Shown: piece by piece, positions 58,901-64,000 of the stretch
Position numbering within the stretch: position 1 is the first letter of the stretch
How the letters are laid out: every line of letters begins with the position of its first letter
Notes under the pieces: generated by a model
The model's database searches: none
Told to the model about the DNA's origin: nothing
The model's input: only the letters and a program-made list of their open reading frames with translations
DNA from: Acanthaster planci
Taxonomy: Eukaryota; Echinodermata; Asteroidea; Valvatida; Acanthasteridae
NCBI RefSeq assembly: GCF_001949145.1
Contig: NW_019091409.1
Location: 728,955 to 792,954, forward strand
Direction: 5' to 3'
Length of the DNA stretch: 64,000 nt
Position numbers and translations under genes: made by a program

Positions 58901-60303
58901 AACCACATTCCACAAAAGAAGTCCCACCTGCCCCAGAACAGGAGAGTAAATCAAGGGAGAACAATTTGATTCAAGTGGCCGATGACTCCCAGGGCTTCAA
59001 ACGAGACAGCATGTGCAGTCTGGACAGTGGGATATCGTCACATCAGAGTTCCATGCGCAGCAGCAGCAGTGACAAAATGAACAAGCGGGCTGACAGCGTG
59101 CCCTCCGGAGTCAAGCCCAAAGCCAATGGACTGTTGCAGAAGCGACAGAGGATGACGCATCAGTTGGACGTCCATGGTACGTTTGAGACATATCCTGAGA
59201 ATGCTGATAAAATGGGTAAGGCTAGCAACAGTAACAGCCAGCAGCAAACTGGGCAGAATGTCGAGACTTGGGTGGAGAATCACGTTGCGCAGAATGGCCA
59301 CAATAGACCTGGCGTCGTGCTGGATAGGACCAAACGGGCCAAACCGAGGGTTCCTGAGACCCTTCAAGAGATCGAAAGTCCAGATGTACCTCCCAGAAAA
59401 GACACCATCATTCACACAACAGCCAAGCTGCAGAACAGTACCCCGAAGGAAGAATGCAATCAACAGAGTAGAACAGAATTCAATCGGGAAAACACTGTGA
59501 CAAACACTGAAGAAACCAATGGCGATAAGGTTAATGGTAAATCTCAAGTTACAGTGACACGATCTGCCAGTTCCCTCTCACAGTTTTACATCCGCAAGCG
59601 GGCCCCAAGGCCCCACAATATCACAATAGTTCCTGGGAGCACAACCACGCTACCCGCCAGCCTCCAGAGGAGAACCATCCATGCTCCGGATAGTCCTCGA
59701 CTGATGGACCTGGGACGGGGACGGCCCAGCTCATGCCATGTCCAGGTTGCAGCCAACAAGAGCAACTCCCTGGACTCCAGCTCATCCTACGGTCAGGATT
59801 CGGTGGACAATCCCTGCTGTGCCCAGTGTTCACCAGGCAACTCGTCTTCGAGTGCCAGCCTGCCAAGAAAGACAAGAAGTTTGGAAGATTCCTGTTTGTC
59901 CCCGATGTCAGTAACTTCCCCCAAGCCTGGCATCAGTGGGCAGCCAGAACAAGGCATGCCGATGATCTCCATGCGTAAGCTCCACCGTCAGGATGCCATC
60001 CTGGAGTCCATTAATGAGACATCATCTCGCCTCACCAATCCTCACTCGTCGCACAGCTTCGAGGACAAGCTCCAGTCGGGCCACAAGAGGGCGAGCCGGC
60101 GCAAGGCAGGTCCCAGCGCCAAGCGAGTGCCCGTGACTGGCATCAGCCAGCAGCACGTCAACTTCTGCCAGGAGTTGCAGGCCTTGCTTCCCTGCCTGCC
60201 CAAAGTGGTGCTCGGTTTCTGGTGGAAGCAGCAAGGCTGCGGGCAGGCTGTGCTGCAGTGGATTGACTCACTGAAGGACCATGATGGATGTCTTTACAAT
60301 CAG
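25020..60303 (+). CDS. GPCR (7TM) - pseudokinase fusion receptor
   Basis: Exons: 25020-25935, 28123-28349, 29861-30105, 38732-38924, 56759-56941, 58195-60303, continuing downstream. Exit phases 1,0,2,0,0,0 all match; 1291 codons to 60303. Residues 1-305 form a rhodopsin-like 7TM domain, 306-381 a polar linker entering the first kinase strand, about 375-650 a protein-kinase fold, and the rest a Ser/Pro/Gln-rich tail ending in an aromatic/Cys segment. Lys401 (LLK) and Glu414 fit the salt-bridge pair; HRD is HGL (512-514), catalytic-loop Asn is Ser519, DFG is NFS (537-539), so catalysis is unlikely. Likely a plasma-membrane receptor whose pseudokinase scaffolds partners or binds nucleotide. GPCR-kinase fusions are known from oomycetes and, as I recall, choanoflagellates; I know no named animal orthologue. 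Alternative: two adjacent genes, if 25935-28123 is not a real junction. Confidence 0.62.
25936..28122 (+). other. Gene 2 intron 1
   Basis: 2.2-kb intron. It contains several TACATGTA palindromes (26577, 26641-26655, 26818-26835) and a 14-bp perfect palindrome TAGACCTAGGTCTA (28024-28037). No extra exon is required by phase. If the 7TM gene ends without splicing, it stops at TAA 25974-25976. Confidence 0.5.
28123..28349 (+). CDS. Gene 2 exon: 7TM-to-pseudokinase linker
   Basis: The acceptor is gtgttccctcttacag| (phase 1) and the donor ACG|gtatga (phase 0). It encodes VVNGRDAVRLQIGQLTG, a polar low-complexity stretch DGDGDGKPDGNHTPSVDS, then VVHWVETVPIIGRHMNT, which leads straight into NFGIVEW of the next exon. 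The combined I-G-x5-N-F-G-I-V resembles a degenerate kinase glycine loop. The acidic DGDGDG run is likely flexible. Confidence 0.7.
28350..29860 (+). other. Gene 2 intron 2
   Basis: 1.5-kb intron without supported features. It ends in the strong acceptor tgtcttttcccctag. Confidence 0.5.
29861..30105 (+). CDS. Gene 2 exon: pseudokinase N-lobe
   Basis: Phase 0 entry, phase 2 exit (CAG AG|gtaggc). It encodes NFGIVEWLSKNGSPRRGLLK and IFTKPHSREWRNESSILYRL, then SQLEHHRNIVEYLWHSK. GLLKIF matches the beta-3 VAIK strand with its Lys kept (Lys401). NESSILYRLSQLEHHRNIV matches helix alpha-C through beta-4 (E.xIL..L.H.NIV) with Glu414 available for the salt bridge. A hydrophilic insert (SSQTKLDRGQSDTAHPDQEK) then lengthens the beta4-beta5 loop. 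This is the segment that most clearly marks the kinase fold. Confidence 0.82.
34437..34750. repeat. Degenerate ~145-bp period repeat
   Basis: Three related words end in TTGGT at 34457, 34601 and 34747 (ccgatcaatttcaaacttggt, ccgatttaactcaaatttggt, and a more diverged third), spaced 144 and 146 bases. Each of the first two is followed by a gTGACCTC word. The block looks like a decayed tandem repeat or an interspersed element with internal repeats. Confidence 0.55.
35800..36050 (-). mobile_element. tRNA-derived SINE (approximate ends)
   Basis: On the minus strand an A-box-like TTGGCACACTGGTA (complement of 36011-36024) is followed about 30 bases later by a B-box-like GGATTCGAATCC (35971-35982), the RNA polymerase III arrangement of tRNA-headed SINEs. 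Downstream sequence (to about 35800) does not fold as a tRNA, so this is not a functional tRNA gene. The 3' end is not defined. Confidence 0.5.
38732..38924 (+). CDS. Gene 2 exon: pseudokinase hinge to catalytic loop
   Basis: The acceptor is acttgtttccag| (phase 2) and the donor GAG|gtaagt (phase 0). It encodes FVCTAYYQHGTLRDFLHSH, the beta-5/hinge/alpha-D of a TK/TKL-like kinase, then VSAGMAYLHAMRIVHGLME and TTSVLIGGHIE. The canonical helix alpha-E plus catalytic loop would read GMAYLH..IVHRDLK..NVLI. Here HRD is HGL, the Lys after it is Glu and Asn is Ser, so the general base and the metal ligand are missing while the fold motif is well kept. Confidence 0.85.
40157..40258. repeat. 51-bp tandem duplication
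   Basis: Two adjacent copies (40157-40207 and 40208-40258) differ at a few positions; the shared core includes gtgtgcatgtaattatca and caaacactctggaacgac. It is non-coding and intronic. Confidence 0.9.
43550..43663 (+). CDS. Candidate alternative cassette exon in the pseudokinase
   Basis: A 114-base open segment with acceptor ctgtgtttttgccag| and donor CTGCAG|gtagag is symmetric phase 0/0, the phase of the flanking junction (38924 to 56759). It encodes DHTPGLKIPQTTSSADAVAK and EELVLKDKNRKSATCNLQ. Inclusion would put 38 polar residues between VLIGGHIE and TMAIKVVIANFS, in the beta7-beta8 hairpin just before the DFG position. Constitutive use is unlikely because the kinase alignment is contiguous without it. 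Confidence 0.28.
53752..53976 (-). pseudogene. Antisense remnant resembling a P2X7-C-like domain gene
   Basis: The minus strand reads MSDSSDNNSSVDAFSQHDID and on for about 50 acidic/Ser-rich residues. After a frame change it reads VCQLEPEYTQEEILQLEAVG, close to the FEPEYTEEE.. signature that opens the P2X7 C-terminal-like domain abundant in invertebrate genomes. The later WCxCGNC core was not found, and the frame change indicates a decayed copy. It lies antisense in intron 4 of gene 2. Confidence 0.4.
56041..56520 (-). mobile_element. Non-LTR retrotransposon 3' end (degenerate)
   Basis: On the minus strand, one frame of about 56350-56440 reads HTNQFRFSFLPSAIHFYNSN, resembling the conserved end of non-LTR reverse-transcriptase ORFs (RTN.F..SF.P.AI..YN). 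It is followed by an AT-rich untranslated stretch and an ATTGAATTGAATG tail at 56041-56053. Short tandem tails are typical of CR1/L2/RTE-type LINEs. It is 5' truncated and broken. Confidence 0.45.
56759..56941 (+). CDS. Gene 2 exon: pseudokinase DFG-equivalent and activation region
   Basis: The acceptor is attgtaattacag| and the donor ATG|gtaggt, phase 0/0, 61 codons. It encodes TMAIKVVIANFSRAIDL, aligning with the kinase beta-8/DFG block (VKIADFGLAR), so DFG is NFS, then a Ser/Thr/Pro-rich stretch (VTTSSPPSNATSSVPGAVN) where the activation loop would be. No APE motif is recognisable. Loss of the DFG Asp together with the HRD Asp argues strongly against phosphotransfer. Confidence 0.8.
56942..58194 (+). 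other. Gene 2 intron 5
   Basis: 1.25-kb intron without supported features. It ends in a long T-rich tract and the acceptor tcttttttttgcaag|. Confidence 0.55.
58195..60303 (+). CDS. Gene 2 exon: pseudokinase C-lobe and long disordered tail
   Basis: A 703-codon exon, phase 0/0, donor CAG|gtgagt at 60304. It opens EGPQQTATAQPQ, then VSEKLLCSGDVRSFALLLLE (kinase helix alpha-F, cf. SDVYSFGVLLLE; Asp610 kept) and about 100 residues later ALRCWENAVADCTRRDGYRC, resembling the alpha-H CW motif. The remaining ~550 residues are hydrophilic and rich in Ser, Pro, Gln and basic clusters, with many potential phosphosites, and look disordered. The end, HVNFCQELQALLPCLPKVVL and GFWWKQQGCGQAVLQWIDSL, is hydrophobic/aromatic and looks folded but unassigned. 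Confidence 0.85.
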
Positions 60304-60622
60304 GTGAGTCTTACCGATACCCTATCATTGCCATATTTGAATCACACGTACATACACAGGCATGCAATTTTATCCAGGATCAACTGACTCCTCTCTTTTC
60401 CCTTTCTTTAATACTTCCCATGTTTGCATTTACACATAGAGCTATAGATTTTTCTTTGGATCATCATGCAATTCTAGTTCCGATCCCAAGGGAGTAAATG
60501 ACAACAACTGTATGGTTTTATGTACCCTAAAGGGCTGTAGGGACTCTGCCTGGTCTGGTAGTCATGGATGTAGAGACAACTGATAGAATCTTCCTCCAGA
60601 GCACCACTAACACAGTATGGGG
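60304..60622 (+). other. Intron sequence after the long tail exon
   Basis: It begins with donor gtgagt. The in-frame extension past 60303 reaches TGA at 60385-60387, which would end the protein if the donor were not used. No other feature was seen. Confidence 0.5.
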
Positions 60623-61316
60623 CAGTTTGTTTCACGCGGATCCGGATCGTGATCAGTGATCTGTCATTGGTTCACTGGCACCAAACCCCGCCTAAGGGAT
60701 GGAGTGGCCCAGCNNNNNNNNNNNNNNNNNNNNNNNNNNNNNNNNNNNNNNNNNNNNNNNNNNNNNNNNNNNNNNNNNNNNNNNNNNNNNNNNNNNNNNN
60801 NNNNNNNNNNNNNNNNNNNNNNNNNNNNNNNNNNNNNNNNNNNNNNNNNNNNNNNNNNNNNNNNNNNNNNNNNNNNNNNNNNNNNNNNNNNNNNNNNNNN
60901 NNNNNNNNNNNNNNNNNNNNNNNNNNNNNNNNNNNNNNNNNNNNNNNNNNNNNNNNNNNNNNNNNNNNNNNNNNNNNNNNNNNNNNNNNNNNNNNNNNNN
61001 NNNNNNNNNNNNNNNNNNNNNNNNNNNNNNNNNNNNNNNNNNNNNNNNNNNNNNNNNNNNNNNNNNNNNNNNNNNNNNNNNNNNNNNNNNNNNNNNNNNN
61101 NNNNNNNNNNNNNNNNNNNNNNNNNNNNNNNNNNNNNNNNNNNNNNNNNNNNNNNNNNNNNNNNNNNNNNNNNNNNNNNNNNNNNNNNNNNNNNNNNNNN
61201 NNNNNNNNNNNNNNNNNNNNNNNNNNNNNNNNGTGGCACCAAAACCTACCTAATGGATGGAGTGACCCAGCGTTAAGCTCACTGATTAAGATCCAGATCC
61301 ATGTGAAAAAAACTGA
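60623..61316. mobile_element. TIR element with internal minisatellite, spanning the assembly gap
   Basis: The left arm 60623-60660 (cagtttgtttcacgcggatc...) and right arm about 61279-61316 are inverted repeats about 38 bp long with few mismatches. Just inside them, on both sides of the N run, lie direct (not inverted) copies of a ~38-base unit containing tggcaccaaa, gga-tggagtg and cccagc. A non-autonomous DNA element with a central tandem array fits, and the array explains the failed assembly. Confidence 0.55.
60714..61232. other. Assembly gap (519 N)
   Basis: A run of N. Both flanks carry the same minisatellite unit, so the true gap length may differ from 519. Any exon within it is invisible. 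Confidence 0.99.
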
Positions 61317-63746
61317 CCCTCTGACTTGATCTTTACAGTCTGTGAAAGTATCTACAGGTAGAGTAATTAAGATTAAGGCATGACATTTGTCAGTTGGGTC
61401 AGTCGCTCCGTATGCAAATACAGTACATGATGCATCCTTTATGTATGATGTATGGCACTTGCTGGTGCATACATGTATGTGCCATCAAAAGAGGTTTTTA
61501 TTTTGTATCTTGCGCTCTTTGGCCTTTGGCTTCTGTTTCATCAATTTAAACACCCTGAGACGAGACTCGTAATCTCACTGTAGCACTATTTTTTTTGCTG
61601 TAGAAATATCAAATTATCCAACACAAGGCCACAGTTTAGCAACGTTGAATTCAAATCCAACAGCAAATCGATCACAGGCCTTGGCATTAAGCCAGAGACG
61701 AAGCCAAGAGTTTACATCGTGAACAAGCCATACAGCCTCCTCAGGCATGCGTCTGCGGAGCGAGTAAACTTGGTAAAAATCCTGTGAATTCAAACACTTT
61801 TTCTTTCTCTTCTTGAATGCCAACAGCTGATCGGTATCCTTGAGACTTGTTGGGGTCAGGAGCCAGCCCTGCCCTCGTCCCAGGTTCATCTGATGCTGGA
61901 CAACTGTCTGACAGAAGTGGCCCTCTAGTGTCGGAGCAACAGCCCATTCCGATATCACATCACTGTGATATCTGGCAGTTGGAACAGCATTTACATTACA
62001 AAGCTTCCGAGTGTGTCAGTACATGTTAACCTCAACGGCCAGCCCAAAACCTCACCTGGTAGCTGACAGGAAAATACCTTCAAAACTAATCAAGCCAACA
62101 CACGTGAGCCAATAAAGCTCTCCAAATTAATTTTTCAATTTTTTGTTGTACCAAACAAGTATGAGCAGCCAAAACTGCAATTTTTCACCCATGGATGAAA
62201 TAGTGTGAATCAGCTTCTGGATCACGCTTGGTTGTCCTGACCAACACACTCTTGTTGGTATTAACCGCTCCCTGCCGGGTGACCCGTTTTCAAGTCCATA
62301 GGCTTTATATGCAGAGCCGGGGAGCCGGGAACTGGGACAAAAGAGTTGGGCCTTATAACAAAAGACTGAGCTGCTGGGCTCCAGCCTTGTTTTGAAACAG
62401 TATACCATGGTTTGAGGCATTTAGAGCGAACGAATTACCACCGGGACAAAAGCTCTCCACCACCGCAGCGATGAGCCACACAGCACCGCTGTACGCTAAT
62501 CTGGCCTCTATTGAGAAGAGCTCAGCAGTGCACTGTGCTGGTTTCGGGAACAAAAGAATCTTATATAAACACCGCACAATCTGGGCTCTTTTTCCAAGGC
62601 TGCAGGCCTGGCTGAAATATTCAGGAGTCAATGAATTTTACCTGTCAGCTTTAGAATAGTGCCCAAAGAATCCTTCAGTTTGGTATAAACGGCCATTCAA
62701 TGAAATGGTGAATTTTTGAAGAACTTTGAAAACGGAAAATCTTGAAAATGAACCGGCATCTTGTCTTGCTCAAGAAAAATCCACCCGGCAGCAAGTGGTT
62801 AAGACTTGAGCAAAAGATTCATACGCTAATCTATTTTCTCCAAACTGAGTGTGAAATATATGTACGTTTACCTGCATCTCGTGTCGTGTCACAGATGTTG
62901 ATGCTGATACCTAGTCAATAAAACCAAACCGTAAGCTGTCCCATCATGCCTTCACACGATATATTGTACATCCTACAGATAACCTTGAGGAGAAAATTGT
63001 ATTTTGTCTTATAGGTACTGGTTATGTAGGCTAGAGGTTCTTACATCTGGCCATGAATTCTTCGGAACTTCTTTGATGCGATTTATATGTATATTCAACT
63101 CTGCAGCATTTAACCATGTTTTCTCGAGTAGCATACATACATTACTCCAAGCTCAAAGTGAGTGCTGATTTTCCTGGTCATAAATGCAAGTCTTGTTTTA
63201 GTGTGCAGGGGCACACACCAGCAAGGTCTGTGGTGCAGAAACCTCTGCAGGGTGGCACCTGTTATAATATAAAAAAAAAGCAACAAATACATTTGGACTC
63301 CATGGAATGAAATTCCAAATCAGCAGACTGGAAACACCACAAAGTGTGTTGCTTTAGAGAATATCATACAGCATCCTTTCCTTACATCTGTGTATATTTT
63401 AAAATTTAGTATTTTTTCATGTGTAATTAACCATTTTTTCCATCAACAGTGACTGTTGAGAGTTAAATGTATCAAAGCATGTATAAGATGCATTTACATG
63501 AAAATGCATGTCACATTATCCAGTACTGTTATTAGGTCTTTGTAAATTATCTTTCACCATTTGTAAGAATAAATATATATATTTATGTAATGGAGACTGG
63601 TCTAACCTTGTACTCATAAAAGATATTTAAGCTAAAAAGGAACCATGAAAAAAAATCTTTTAAATGTTCTCTGAAATATATATAATGTTCATAATAAATG
63701 TAAGGGCTTTGCTTTCAACACTGTCAACATGTTTTCTTTTTTTTAG
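61317..63746 (+). other. Probable intron, no supported exon
   Basis: No phase-0 exon with good splice sites was found. A 114-codon minus-strand frame (61614-61958) has no recognised domain. Blocks near 62040-62660 are GC-moderate and non-repetitive within the window but carry no identifiable signal. There is a TA-rich microsatellite near 63573-63590. Confidence 0.35.
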
Positions 63747-63794
63747 TTTGGGGGTCTGGAGGTACTAGCCTCCAAAGTACATTTTTATGCATGA
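63747..63794 (+). CDS. Candidate terminal exon of gene 2
   Basis: A very strong acceptor, acatgttttctttttttttag|, precedes a phase-0 continuation FGGLEVLASKVHFYA and TGA at 63792-63794. It would follow ...DHDGCLYNQ directly to end the protein. Support is acceptor strength, phase and a plausible sequence only; the gap and ~3.4 kb of intron leave room for other exons. Confidence 0.3.
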   Translation, partial: FGGLEVLASKVHFYA

Positions 63795-64000
63795 TTCAAT
63801 CGAGGCATAGAAACATTAAATTACAATTGATTAACCGTTCTATGACTCAGACTAGTAAATCCCTTTACAACATCCATGCAGGTAGAATGCTTTTATTTTA
63901 GCATGTAATGGGGATTAATCGATTTTTTTTTAATTGCATGAGGTATCAGTAGATTAAAGTCAACATTGAAACAACGAGGCATGGCCAGCTTCAGTGGTGC
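63795..64000 (+). other. Window end, possible 3' UTR
   Basis: AT-rich sequence with no AATAAA recognised before the edge. If 63747-63794 is the terminal exon, this is 3' UTR; otherwise it is intronic. Confidence 0.3.

Noticed and set aside
58155-59978. Additional frames on both strands across the long tail exon
   Set aside because: Shadows of the 703-codon frame, which alone continues the kinase motifs in phase with upstream exons.

Overview
The window reads as nuclear DNA of an intron-rich animal, most likely a marine invertebrate deuterostome (echinoderm, hemichordate or lancelet; I cannot resolve which). The reasons are metazoan extracellular domains encoded on short phase-1 exons with GT-AG splice sites, kilobase introns, many palindromic ACATGTAC-type motifs, and interspersed foldback/MITE-like and SINE/LINE remnants. 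There is a 519-base run of N at 60714-61232.

Layout: 1-1121 is a CGACG-rich composite inverted-repeat (foldback-like) element. 2367-12367 (+) is gene 1, a type I membrane receptor: signal peptide, six-bladed YWTD (LDLR class B) beta-propeller, EGF cap, four sushi/CCP modules and a transmembrane helix. Eleven exons join with consistent phases; the cytoplasmic tail is not firmly located (candidate last exon 16097-16190). Sushi exons 1 and 2 lie in a ~1.24 kb direct duplication whose introns are still nearly identical. 12.4-22 kb is mostly non-coding, with a 239-bp TTGC/ATGC microsatellite, two inverted-repeat elements and a 39-bp palindrome.

25020-60303 and beyond (+) is gene 2, the most notable object here. 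One exon encodes a whole rhodopsin-like 7TM domain (prostanoid-receptor-like but without a D/ERY motif). It continues, in phase at every junction, into exons at 28123, 29861, 38732, 56759 and 58195 that encode a protein-kinase-like domain and a long Ser-rich tail. The kinase fold keeps the VAIK-type Lys and an alpha-C Glu candidate but has HGL for HRD, Ser for the catalytic-loop Asn and NFS for DFG, so it should be a pseudokinase. A GPCR fused to a pseudokinase is an unusual receptor design. Its 5' UTR appears to start near 22.1-22.3 kb and carries a short upstream ORF. A phase 0/0 candidate cassette exon (43550-43663) would insert 38 residues into the pseudokinase catalytic hairpin, and a possible terminal exon lies at 63747.

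The large introns of gene 2 (8.6 and 17.8 kb) hold a tRNA-type SINE, a ~145-bp periodic repeat, an antisense P2X7-C-like coding remnant and a LINE 3' end. Gene 2 expression and exon joining are inferred only from phase, splice consensus and protein continuity; no transcript evidence was available.
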